From Acidobacteriota bacterium (GTDB taxonomy: Bacteria > Acidobacteriota > UBA6911), in NCBI GenBank assembly GCA_016929335.1, contig JAFGIY010000193.1, forward strand, positions 24,212 to 88,211: a DNA stretch of 64,000 nucleotides, read 5' to 3'. The notes under the pieces are model-generated. The model searched no databases. It had not been told where the DNA came from and saw nothing but the letters and a program-made list of their open reading frames with translations. Each line of letters opens with the position of its first letter. The stretch's first letter is position 1. Both the position numbers and the translations under genes were made by a program. Of the stretch, positions 17,245 to 25,591 are shown piece by piece.

Positions 17245-17466
17245 TCAGTACGGGCTGACCTGCCGTCCATGCATGTGCGGTATGACCTTGATGCATTGAA
17301 CAGGACAGTTGATCTCGCAGGTGAAGCACCAGACGCAGTCCTGCTTATAGGCGATCATCGGCTTCTCTTCCGTATCATCCCATCGCAGCACATCCACAAA
17401 ACATGCCTCGATGCAGGTTTTACAGCCGGTGCATTCTTCAAGATTGATTTCAATGTCGGCACTCAC
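17245..17466 (-). CDS. 2[4Fe-4S] ferredoxin-like subunit (AprB-type)
   Basis: 73 residues if it starts at the GTG at 17466, which has GGAGG just upstream; the track's longer form starts at 17514. Both cluster motifs are complete: CTGCKTCIEAC and CVWCFTCEINCP, each C-x2-C-x2-C-x3-C. The spacing and the tryptophan in the second motif recall the beta subunit of adenylylsulfate reductase. The flavoprotein starts 35 bases after its stop, so the pair probably form a flavin/iron-sulfur electron-transfer complex like AprBA. No sat or dissimilatory sulfite reductase genes are nearby, so sulfate respiration is not indicated here. Confidence 0.85.
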   Translation of the reverse strand: MSADIEINLEECTGCKTCIEACFVDVLRWDDTEEKPMIAYKQDCVWCFTCEINCPVQCIKVIPHMHGRQVSPY

Positions 17467-17612
17467 ACCGCCTCCACACTCAAGTGATTTCGTAGTCCGT
17501 AATCGCCGAAGCACCCGATAAATCCATTCTTGGAAAGTACAGGGGGTTTTGCTATTTGTAAAATGAATCTTTTATATATATCCTGATTTAAATATTTAAT
17601 GGATGAGCAACG

Positions 17613-18584
17613 ATGGATTTTCGCAATTTTGATGTTGGCCTGCTTATAGCGCTGGATGCACTGCTCTCAGAGAAGAGTGTGACGCGTGCCGGCGAGCGGC
17701 TCCATCTGAGCCAACCGGCCACCAGCATCATTCTTGCACGTCTGCGACGCTACTTCGGCAACGATTTGCTGGTGTCTACGGGACGCAGGATGGTGTTGAC
17801 CCCTCTGGCCGAAAGCCTTGTACAGCCGGTACGCAATTGTTTGCTGCAGATCCAGCACACAGTCGCTTCCAAGGCGGAATTTAACCCCTCTATCTCCAAC
17901 CGGAGATTTTGCCTGGCGGTCTCCGACTATGTGACGGCCGTCCTGATATCACAGGCCCTTCAGGAAATTGCACGACAGGCTCCGGGCATCACATTTGAGT
18001 TGGCTCGATTGGATGAGACCATCGAACAGAGACTGGAAAAAGGCGAAATCGATTTTGTTATCCGGCCTATGGTTCACGCGTTGTCAATGCACCCGAAGGA
18101 ACCGCTTTTTGAGGATAATCACACATGTGTGGTGTGGAGCAAAAATTCGCTGATCGGGAAGAGCCTCAGCCGGAAACAGTTTCTGAGTCTGGGTCACGTC
18201 TCGGTCCATTTTGGACACGCTTCGGCAATCTTTGAGGATTGGTTTTCAACGCGCTATGGAGAGATAAGAAAAATTGAGGTTGTTGCACAGGATTTCGAAG
18301 TTGCATGCCGCCTTGTCGTGGGGACAAACAGAATTGCTACGGTTATGAGCCGGATGGCAAGGTTGTGTGCAGAGCATCTCCCGATTAGATTAATCCCTCC
18401 TCCATTTGCCATCCCAACGGTTACACATTGTCTGCAATGGCATCGTTATCAGGACCAGGATCCCGGAAGTATCTGGCTGCGAGCACTGTTAAAGCAGGTT
18501 GCGTCCAAGCTCATTCGCGTCGGTCACTCAAAGAAAGCTCCTGGTCCTCAAAATAGGGCAGCGATTATTTTGAAGGATTCTTAA
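17613..18584 (+). CDS. LysR-family regulator (NodD-like branch)
   Basis: 323 residues. The start MDFRNFDVGLLIALDALLSEKSVTRAGERL is shown only in part here; LNLL-like openings and the SVTRAGERLHLSQPATS helix-turn-helix are typical of the NodD/SyrM-type branch of LysR proteins, which often respond to aromatic inducers. The effector domain begins near residue 95. It is divergent from the ferredoxin/flavoprotein genes with an AT-rich 100-150 base gap, so it most likely controls them and the PhlG-like gene. The 282 bases after it (18585-18866) hold no gene that I can support. Confidence 0.85.
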   Translation: MDFRNFDVGLLIALDALLSEKSVTRAGERLHLSQPATSIILARLRRYFGNDLLVSTGRRMVLTPLAESLVQPVRNCLLQIQHTVASKAEFNPSISNRRFCLAVSDYVTAVLISQALQEIARQAPGITFELARLDETIEQRLEKGEIDFVIRPMVHALSMHPKEPLFEDNHTCVVWSKNSLIGKSLSRKQFLSLGHVSVHFGHASAIFEDWFSTRYGEIRKIEVVAQDFEVACRLVVGTNRIATVMSRMARLCAEHLPIRLIPPPFAIPTVTHCLQWHRYQDQDPGSIWLRALLKQVASKLIRVGHSKKAPGPQNRAAIILKDS

Positions 18585-18866
18585 GGAAACTGCTCTGCCA
18601 ATACCAATCCGAGCTTAGGGCCAATCAGGCCGCACGCACATGATATATGGAGTCAAGCGGCTCTTCGCTGCAACATCTTTGGCGTTGAATCCGGTGTTGA
18701 GGTTGATCAATTGCGGTGCCTATTCCTATGCATTCCTGCTTGAAGCCAGTCCAAGGATATACACAGTGTTATCCCGGCAGCGCTCCAGGCAAGTTGATTC
18801 AAATAGAAAGTTCGGAAAGAGTTTTCGGCAGCAATGAGACGATGCTTGTGTCGCAGATTATCGCTC

Positions 18867-20249
18867 TCAATCAAAATCTGCGACCAACCAGCGGCGATAG
18901 GCCCGCCGTATCAATAACAGGCCAATGCCTGCGAGAAGACCTCCGAATAAGGGAATGAGAGGCCGCCACTGCAGCGGCATCTGTGCATCGAGTGCCGTTA
19001 TGGGAACAGCTGTCGGTATAAGCGCAAGGAAAATGATAATGGTCATCCTTATAATGGAGCAAAAGCTGAGGAGCCAGACCGCCAAACCAAACGTCCATAT
19101 TTGTATCAACGCGGAGTACGCAATTATATAGGCAAGCAATTCAAGATCCGGTTTCGCAGGCGCGGTGAACATCCATAGAATGAAGGTGGCCATAAACGCG
19201 CCATACATCGTTAATTGGCTGATGGCGGCAGACATGCCCAGCTGCGTCAAATAGTCATCCCTGCTGATGGGCATCATGAGTTCATGAGAAAGAGAACGGT
19301 TTTTCCCGCCCAATGACCCGAAAACAGTACTTACCGAAATGTATATGGCCATCCAGACCAACAATGACATTCTCATTCTCACCTTGGTGAAATAGCCTAA
19401 TAATATAAATGTGAGATAAAAGGCAATGGCGACAAGGCCGGCAGACCAGATGGTAATATTGGAGACGTTCCAGCGGCGTATCCTTGACCAGCTTGAGTCG
19501 GCTGCGTGTTGGGCATGATAAATCAAGTTTACTATGGGCTTGTCGGCAAGCCGGTTCCTCCACCCTCGAGAATACCACTTCTCGACTCTCCGCCACTGCA
19601 GATCCGACAGCTGAGTCCGCCCTTTTCTGGAAGCTTGAATTTTTAGGTGATACTCAGGCATTTCTTCGTTGAGCAAAAGCAATCGGATCATACCTGCAAT
19701 GCCGAACGCCGCGCCGATGCCTATGCAAATGAATGCTTGAACCGGCCGGTGTCCCCAAACAATCTGCTCGATGCCGCTCCGGATCGGCTCTGCAAGAATG
19801 GAGATGCATCCGGCCATGATGAGAAAGGCGAATGCACCTCCCGGATGCAGTATGAGCCAGAGTATTGCTCCGAAAAGAAGCGTTGTGATGGAGACAAAGC
19901 CGAACGATTGCCATCCGATCAGTGGAGCCATCCCGCCCGGCAAAAGAACGCCGAAAACTATAGCCACCATCACTGCCACGACCCCATGAACCGTTCGGAA
20001 GCCGGGCATCAGGGATGCCCGGGAGTCGGCGAACTGCTCCTTCAGATGAATTGCCCAGTAGGCGAATAAGACTATGAATAAGAACAAGTGTCTCAGTTCA
20101 AACACATGATGGTTTTCTCTGCGCCCACCACCAACGAAGAAAAAGAGGACAAGGAAAAACAAGACGATCAGGATGATCAAGGATTGCCGCGCGGAGGCGA
20201 ACGGCTGTCGGAAGCAGGTGAGGGCGGCTTGAATATAGGGATTAGGCAT
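18867..20249 (-). CDS. ABC-2 type exporter membrane subunit
   Basis: 460 residues with roughly ten to twelve hydrophobic segments and short polar loops. The longest hydrophilic part is near residues 205-250 (LKIQASRKGRTQLSDLQWRRVEKWYSRG, not shown in full). It overlaps the ATPase gene upstream by 8 bases, the usual arrangement for a permease translated with its ATPase. Together with the GntR-type repressor it forms a YtrA-type regulated exporter unit. Such systems move cell-wall-active compounds or antibiotics, or act in envelope stress, but the cargo cannot be told from sequence. Confidence 0.78.
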   Translation of the reverse strand: MPNPYIQAALTCFRQPFASARQSLIILIVLFFLVLFFFVGGGRRENHHVFELRHLFLFIVLFAYWAIHLKEQFADSRASLMPGFRTVHGVVAVMVAIVFGVLLPGGMAPLIGWQSFGFVSITTLLFGAILWLILHPGGAFAFLIMAGCISILAEPIRSGIEQIVWGHRPVQAFICIGIGAAFGIAGMIRLLLLNEEMPEYHLKIQASRKGRTQLSDLQWRRVEKWYSRGWRNRLADKPIVNLIYHAQHAADSSWSRIRRWNVSNITIWSAGLVAIAFYLTFILLGYFTKVRMRMSLLVWMAIYISVSTVFGSLGGKNRSLSHELMMPISRDDYLTQLGMSAAISQLTMYGAFMATFILWMFTAPAKPDLELLAYIIAYSALIQIWTFGLAVWLLSFCSIIRMTIIIFLALIPTAVPITALDAQMPLQWRPLIPLFGGLLAGIGLLLIRRAYRRWLVADFD

Positions 20250-20955
20250 GATGCATCTCCAAAAAACTATCTTCGAGGCTGATGTGTGTCTGCTCCTTCA
20301 AATCTTCAAGAAATCCATGCCAGGCGATACGGCCCGATTTCAGGATAGCCACCTGATCGGCTACGCGCTCAAGATCGGATGTGATGTGAGTTGAAAACAG
20401 GACGGTTCGTTTGTTCGGTTCCGCCAGGTCGATGATCATCTGCAAAAATTGCCGCCGCGCCAGCGGGTCGAGGCTTGCCGCCGGTTCGTCCAGAATGAGC
20501 AGATCCGGTTCATGTCCCAGTGCCAGCAGAAGGGCCACTTTTTGAAGCTGGCCCACCGAAAGTGGTCCAATGCGATCCTTGGCTGGGATATCGAATTCCT
20601 TGATCAGTTGGGCGGCCAAATCATGATTCCAGTTGGGATAAAATGCGGCCGTGTATTCGATCAACTGATAGACTCTCATCCACGGGTACAGGTTGATAAC
20701 CTGGGGGACGTAGCCGATCCGGCTTTTAGCCTCGGCGCTCAACGTCCAGGCCGGTTCTCCCAGAAGTTGCGCCTCACCGCTTTGCGGCCGGATCAAACCC
20801 AGGGCGCATTTGATGAGTGTTGTTTTGCCCGAGCCGTTGATTCCGAGCAGACCCAGAACAGAACCTCTCTCGACCGACAGGTCCAGTCCTTTCAGCACTG
20901 CTTTTTCTCCATAGGATTTGACGATTCCGCGAAGCTCGATGGTCGGTTCATTCAT
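20242..20955 (-). CDS. ABC transporter ATP-binding protein
   Basis: 237 residues, the usual length for a stand-alone exporter ATPase. Walker A is GINGSGKTT near residue 37, the signature is LSVGQLQKVALLLAL near 137, and Walker B is LLILDEPAASLD near 156, followed by the switch histidine in LFSTHIT. It couples ATP hydrolysis to the membrane subunit encoded next (8-base overlap). The GntR-type gene lies 54 bases upstream on the same strand, so regulator, ATPase and permease form one operon. Confidence 0.92.
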   Translation of the reverse strand: MNEPTIELRGIVKSYGEKAVLKGLDLSVERGSVLGLLGINGSGKTTLIKCALGLIRPQSGEAQLLGEPAWTLSAEAKSRIGYVPQVINLYPWMRVYQLIEYTAAFYPNWNHDLAAQLIKEFDIPAKDRIGPLSVGQLQKVALLLALGHEPDLLILDEPAASLDPLARRQFLQMIIDLAEPNKRTVLFSTHITSDLERVADQVAILKSGRIAWHGFLEDLKEQTHISLEDSFLEMHHA

Positions 20956-21009
20956 GATTGATATTCCTTATATAGGGCAGTCGGTACCATTGCCGCCCCA
21001 TTCCTGTTT

Positions 21010-21378
21010 TTATTCCCACATTTCATCCAATAAGCGATGCACTTCCTTTACATCCATGCCTAATGTTTTCGCTAATTCGGCAGCCTGGGCAATCTGTTGA
21101 TAGAGCACTTGCCTCTGGGCATTCATCTGGCCTGAGGGGATGCGATCAGCGACGTAAGTGCCGTCTCCGTGACGGCGTTCGAGCAGGCCTTCGGCCGTCA
21201 ACCGCTCGTAGACGCGAAGGATCGTATTCTGATTGACAGTCAGTTCTGCAGCCAAAGCCCGAACGGATGGGAGCCGGTCTCCCGGCCTGAGCGCTTTGCT
21301 GGCGCACTGGGCCCGGATTTGGGCCGCTATTTGCCGCGTGATGGGCATTCCGGAAGATGTTTCTATGCGAATTCGCAT
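21010..21378 (-). CDS. GntR-family (YtrA-type) transcriptional regulator
   Basis: 122 residues, too short for a GntR effector domain, hence the YtrA branch. The winged helix is complete: PITRQIAAQIRAQCASKALRPGD (shown in part), LAAELTVNQNTILRVYERL, and the wing RRHGDGTYV. The C-terminal helices (KTLGMDVKEVHRLLDEMW) provide dimerisation. It starts its own operon with the ABC exporter, and its promoter is covered by a good inverted repeat (21393-21420), so autorepression is likely, with release by a drug or envelope signal. Confidence 0.9.
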   Translation of the reverse strand: MRIRIETSSGMPITRQIAAQIRAQCASKALRPGDRLPSVRALAAELTVNQNTILRVYERLTAEGLLERRHGDGTYVADRIPSGQMNAQRQVLYQQIAQAAELAKTLGMDVKEVHRLLDEMWE

Positions 21379-21392
21379 TTCATATCCTCATA

Positions 21393-21431
21393 GTGACTAC
21401 ACATATATAACAGTAGGCACCTGAATGTCAA
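21393..21431 (-). promoter_or_regulatory. GntR-operon promoter overlapped by an inverted-repeat operator
   Basis: On the minus strand TTGACA (21431-21426) is followed after 16 bases by TATATA (21409-21404), a near-consensus sigma70 promoter. The arms GTGACTAC (21393-21400) and GTAGGCAC (21413-21420) are inverted repeats (7 of 8 positions) flanking the -10 with a 12-base spacer. A repressor bound here would block RNA polymerase. The site lies 15 bases before the GntR start, so the GntR protein is the obvious ligand. Confidence 0.6.
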
Positions 21432-21810
21432 GCGCTATTAAGCATAGGATTTTAGGAAAAAGCAGATGCTCTCTTCAGAGCAGATATCCTGAATGAGACT
21501 GTCAGAAACGTTGGGCAAGCATTGAAGCTGGTGAATATCTCAGCAGGTAAGTATAGTCTTCAAACGTATCCCGATTTCAGGAGCCAGCGATAGGTATTGA
21601 GATAAGGGAATTCTCGAGCACAACAAGGGTGAGGGCAAACAGAGTGCGTGGCTTGGAAAGACCTGATCAAATTTTCCGGCTGTGTGGAACCTCAGGTGAC
21701 TTTTCCGCCGCCCGGTCTCTTCAAACTCCAAAATATTTCATACCGGCCTGTCTCCTTTTTATCTCGGCCGGGTGTCCTTTATTTAGACAATTTAAGTGAA
21801 GGAGGGTTTT

Positions 21811-22827
21811 ATGAACCTCAAGTACTTATGCGCGGCTATGATTTGCGCCATTTCTTTGTTTCTGAGCGGGTGTATCGAGCGCAAAGAGGAACTCACCATC
21901 GATGAGCGCGGGAATGTCTCCATACACACATCATTCTCAGGCGATATCGATCAGTATCCCCCTGTTTTCGATCTGCCAAACGGCGGCGCCTGGAAGAATA
22001 TAAAAAGTGAATTCGATAAAAAAGGGAAGAAGGGTCTGGAAGCCAGTGCGGAAATGAACATTCCCTATGGCAGGAATCTGCCGGACCGCTACGATTTGAA
22101 TGACCATTCCAACCGGGGATTAAGATTCCCCAGCACAGTCAAAAGATATCAAAAGGGCGCCCGGACTTTTTATGAGTTCACCCGTCGTTACCAGCCGAGA
22201 AAATACCTTCCCTATGAAATCTACTATGAGACAGTAGATAAAGAACTTGAAGAAGAGGTTTTCAAGAAAGGCATTTTCAGCGTTTCACCAACGCAACGGG
22301 ATTCGTATCTCCGTCAATTAACGCCGGCCTTTCATTCATCGCAATTGCGAATCATCTATGATGTTCTCGGGATTATGGTGTTTCAGAATGATATCTCTCA
22401 AGATGCAAGGAGACAGATGCTCTTAAGTGCCGGGGAGAAAGTGCGTCAAGCTTTCCCACAAAATAGACTAGAAACAACGCTGGCCCGCGTTAATAAATCA
22501 AATGAAGTTGGCGATGAAATGGATGAAATCACAAAGGAAATGGATCAGATATTCATATCGATTTTTAAAAATCAAATCCGTCCGGACAGGGCCCGTTTGT
22601 CGGTGAAATTTACTCAAATACTGGAAAATGAACGGCGCTCTCGTAAAATAACGGATGCCATAAATGAACACATATTCAACATAACGCTCAAAATGCCGGG
22701 GCAGATTGTCGTTACCAACGGAATCTTCTCCGAAGAATCACTTGGGACAGTCTCCTGGGAATTTCGGGGAAGTGCTCTCCATGACTGTGAATATGTGCTT
22801 CATGCCGTATCGGTTGTCGAAAATTAA
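21811..22827 (+). CDS. Predicted lipoprotein, unknown function
   Basis: 338 residues from the ATG at 21811, which has GAAGGAGG 5 bases upstream; the track start at 21796 is earlier and unsupported. The signal peptide ends in the lipobox LSGC, so the protein should be lipid-anchored. The mature part has no motif I recognise. It opens with strand-rich sequence (KEELTIDERGNVSIHTSFSG) and a polar, charged middle. It is followed after 17 bases by a sigma factor and its anti-sigma partner, so it may be part of an envelope-sensing unit. The 390 bases before it (21421-21810) contain no gene that I can support. Confidence 0.75.
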   Translation: MNLKYLCAAMICAISLFLSGCIERKEELTIDERGNVSIHTSFSGDIDQYPPVFDLPNGGAWKNIKSEFDKKGKKGLEASAEMNIPYGRNLPDRYDLNDHSNRGLRFPSTVKRYQKGARTFYEFTRRYQPRKYLPYEIYYETVDKELEEEVFKKGIFSVSPTQRDSYLRQLTPAFHSSQLRIIYDVLGIMVFQNDISQDARRQMLLSAGEKVRQAFPQNRLETTLARVNKSNEVGDEMDEITKEMDQIFISIFKNQIRPDRARLSVKFTQILENERRSRKITDAINEHIFNITLKMPGQIVVTNGIFSEESLGTVSWEFRGSALHDCEYVLHAVSVVEN

Positions 22828-22844
22828 TCGAAAGAGCCTACCCT

Positions 22845-23354
22845 ATGAATCCGGATATTGCTCAGCTTGTTGAGAAATACTCCGATATGGTCTTCCGCTT
22901 TATTCTGAAGATCGTTTCCGACAGAGAAACGGCGCTGGATCTGACTCAGGAAATATTCGTCAAGCTTTTTGAAAACCCGGCCTATCTTAACAATGCCGAT
23001 AATATTAAGGGATATATTTTAAAGACCGCATACAATCACGCGCTGAACTATGCACGCAATGAGCGAGCGCACCGACTTAAAGAACAGGATCATTGCTCCG
23101 TAGAACAAACGCACACACCGGGCCCTGAAGACGAATTCAATAAAACCGAACAGGCGGAAATAATACATTGCTATTTGAATGATTTGAGCCCTCAACAAAG
23201 AGAAACCGTAATCTGCCGTTTTTACGGCGAGATGAAGCTGACGGAGATTGCCCGGACACTAAATATAACTGAAACAACAGTCAGGATTCACCTCAAGCGG
23301 GCTTTGCAGAAACTTAGAAATCTGATGACTGCAGGACAGGAGGAGCGTACATGA
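22845..23354 (+). CDS. ECF-type RNA polymerase sigma factor
   Basis: 169 residues. Region 2 is clear (LVEKYSDMVFRFILKIVSDRETALDLTQEIF, in part), with the DLTQEIFVKLF core-binding helix, and region 4 has the helix-turn-helix LTEIARTLNITETTVRIHLKRALQKL. No region 1 or 3, as in ECF sigma factors. Its TGA overlaps the ATG of the next gene, a zinc-type anti-sigma factor, so the two are made together. It presumably directs an envelope or stress regulon that may include the upstream lipoprotein. Confidence 0.92.
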   Translation: MNPDIAQLVEKYSDMVFRFILKIVSDRETALDLTQEIFVKLFENPAYLNNADNIKGYILKTAYNHALNYARNERAHRLKEQDHCSVEQTHTPGPEDEFNKTEQAEIIHCYLNDLSPQQRETVICRFYGEMKLTEIARTLNITETTVRIHLKRALQKLRNLMTAGQEERT

Positions 23355-23848
23355 ACTGCGACAAGTTCAAAGAATTAATTCTGGACAGTATCCTGGAAGA
23401 ATCCGATTCTCCCGATAGTATGGAACTCCAGAAACATATCCGCACCTGCAGTGCATGCCGCATTGAATTCGAACAGATTCAATCGGCTGTCCGCACATTA
23501 AAGCCGGGCGCGGGAGAAGAATTGTCTCTTGTTGAGAAGCTTCGGATCGAAAATAAAATTTATGAAGCCCGCTTGAAGCGGCTATCCGGCAAGCGTTTCC
23601 GAAATACATGGATTAAGCGCCTTACGGCGATAGCGGCGGCCGTTTTCTTCTTCTTTCTTGGCTATTCCATTAGGACTACGCTTCCGGGCAATCGTCCCAT
23701 TAAGGATAGGGCATCCTATAAAGAAAGCATCGAAGAGCGGATGAATCTGCAGTTTGCGCGCATTTATGGGCAACGGATTTCTCCCCGAGGACTGCTGCTG
23801 ATCGCTAAAGGAGAAAAAGCTCTGGAAGAGTACAAATTGCGGAAATAG
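23351..23848 (+). CDS. Anti-sigma factor with zinc-binding (ZAS/zf-HC2) domain
   Basis: 165 residues, start overlapping the sigma stop by 4 bases with AGGAGG upstream. The N-terminal H-x3-C-x2-C (HIRTCSAC, residues about 29-36) is the zinc anti-sigma motif, with C3 of the start MNCDKF as a likely fourth ligand. One membrane segment near residues 91-110 (LTAIAAAVFFFFLGYSI) places the short C-terminal domain outside the cytoplasm. It should hold the sigma factor at the membrane until a signal releases it. Confidence 0.88.
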   Translation: MNCDKFKELILDSILEESDSPDSMELQKHIRTCSACRIEFEQIQSAVRTLKPGAGEELSLVEKLRIENKIYEARLKRLSGKRFRNTWIKRLTAIAAAVFFFFLGYSIRTTLPGNRPIKDRASYKESIEERMNLQFARIYGQRISPRGLLLIAKGEKALEEYKLRK

Positions 23849-24185
23849 TAACCTTATAATAGCCTCACAATTCAGCGTACAATCTCTTTCAGATATTTGC
23901 CCGGCAAATATTAAATCTATTCGGTTTAACAGAAGCGCGTGAGGCGACCGCCGACCATCTAATGTATGGACGTGGATAAGTCCATTCCATGGAATGCCGG
24001 TCCAATACGGCTGTATCAGAACGAAAAGTGGAAACACATGGAACTGCCGGATGCGCAAGGCCGAATCGGGTCGGATCAGAATTTTGCCGGAAGCGAATCG
24101 GCAAGCGGAGAGGAGCAGCAACAGCCTGCGATGACGAGTTGATAAATACAGCACTCGTGACGGCAAGAGTTTACAATTTGCAAAA
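23849..24185. other. Intergenic region, nothing identified
   Basis: About 340 bases between the anti-sigma and ExbD-like genes. Open frames on both strands here lack a ribosome site and any family-like composition. No clear hairpin or repeat was seen. Confidence 0.4.
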
Positions 24186-24635
24186 ATGAGTTTGCACCGA
24201 CGTTACCAGATAGCATCTCTGCGAGATGTGCTTGAAAACCACATGATGACCTTCAGCATGGTCTACATGGGAATCATACTGGTTACGCTCATTATCAGCG
24301 GATTGGTCGGGCCGAACTGGGATCTCTGGTATCCTAAGATCCGTAATCCGGTGGCCAGGGCTGCCAGAGCGAGCAAAGCCTATTCGGATCATGGCTCGAT
24401 CTTGATCGGCATCGACAGAAACCACAAGCTTTATATTGATCGTCGACAGATAACTCTGGGTGAATTACGACAGCTGGTCAGGGAGAAATGGCGGCTCGGC
24501 GGCAAAAGGGTTTACATCAAAGCTGACGAAGCCTGCTCGTTTGGATTTGTGCTTGAGATCATGCGATCATGCAAGGATGTCGGCGCGTACGAAATCCGCA
24601 TATTGGTTGTAAGAGAACGGCAATGGCCAGCGTGA
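24186..24635 (+). CDS. ExbD/TolR-like biopolymer transport protein
   Basis: 149 residues. One N-terminal membrane segment (about 25-43, MVYMGIILVTLIISGLVG) is followed by a periplasmic domain with the ExbD pattern: ILIGIDRNHKLYIDRRQITLGELRQLV (in part), then RVYIKADEACSFGFVLEIM. ExbD/TolR proteins work with ExbB/TolQ stators to energise TonB or Tol. No ExbB partner is adjacent, which is unusual, and the membrane aspartate typical of the family is not evident in the first segment. It may therefore be a divergent or non-energising relative. Confidence 0.65.
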   Translation: MSLHRRYQIASLRDVLENHMMTFSMVYMGIILVTLIISGLVGPNWDLWYPKIRNPVARAARASKAYSDHGSILIGIDRNHKLYIDRRQITLGELRQLVREKWRLGGKRVYIKADEACSFGFVLEIMRSCKDVGAYEIRILVVRERQWPA

Positions 24636-24670
24636 GGGGTAATTCAAACCGCCAGGAGGGATCAGATCAA

Positions 24671-25276
24671 ATGCACATCGAAAAGAATGTTATCAGATGG
24701 ACTACGCTGCTGACTGCTCTGGTTGTGGCAAGCACACTTCCAAATGGTTTGGCTCAAAGGAATGAATCGTCACCCTTCTCGATATTTTTGGTTCCGGCGA
24801 GGAGCCAGGAGGAACCTTGGGGACTCGAAATTTCCATGGCAGCGGATACTAACGATTCTTTCTATGTAATCCTCACCAATATTTCAAAAGAAACGCAGTC
24901 TGCTTTTGAGGGATGGTGTAGTTGGGGGTACTATGCAATCTCCTTTGAGATGGAAACCGGAGATGGTCGAAAGTTCACAATATCCAAACAACTATCCAAA
25001 AAGCAGTTCGTTTGGACCCGAAATTGGCCCGCAATCTTCCTAATTCCCCCGGGAGAATCCATGATCTGCCGCATACTCCTGGACGATTATTGGGGTGCAG
25101 ATCCTGATCTTCCGATTGTCAATAAAACACCCATCCCAGTTACGATCAGGGCGATATATCAACTAGATGCAACTCCGGAGTCTGCCGCAAAGAATGTGTG
25201 GACAGGTCGACTGGAGTCACTCAACTATAATCTTAAATTCAGACACTGGATTTCGCACGCTCTTTCCCGAAGATGA
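24671..25276 (+). CDS. Secreted protein of unknown function
   Basis: 201 residues from the ATG at 24671, preceded by AGGAGGG; the track start at 24569 runs back into the ExbD-like gene. A signal peptide ends near NGLAQ. The mature part has alternating strand-like stretches (YVILTNISKETQSAFEGW, PVTIRAIYQL) that could be an Ig-like or intracellular-proteinase-inhibitor-like fold, but I cannot assign a family. The next 315 bases (25277-25591) hold no supported gene. Confidence 0.6.
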   Translation: MHIEKNVIRWTTLLTALVVASTLPNGLAQRNESSPFSIFLVPARSQEEPWGLEISMAADTNDSFYVILTNISKETQSAFEGWCSWGYYAISFEMETGDGRKFTISKQLSKKQFVWTRNWPAIFLIPPGESMICRILLDDYWGADPDLPIVNKTPIPVTIRAIYQLDATPESAAKNVWTGRLESLNYNLKFRHWISHALSRR

Positions 25277-25591
25277 TGGCTCAAGAATGTGATTTAACTC
25301 AAGGCGATTCGAGAGATTATAGGGTGTGACTTGTCATGAATAAGCGGCGGCGGGCATGTTTCCTCGAACGGGACTTCGTGAGAGAATGAAAAAACTCGCA
25401 ATAAAGTCGGCAACTCAATAAGACTCGCCATTAACGTGGAACTCACGGCATGGCTGAGAATACTGTAACACCCGTTCAGCAAATGAATGATGGAGTGCAA
25501 ACCTTGTTTCGGGCCGGCGTACTGGTCTAAGATTGTTTGAACATCAGCATGCGAGCTGGCATCCTGATTACAAATGTCTTCTCAGGAATAT

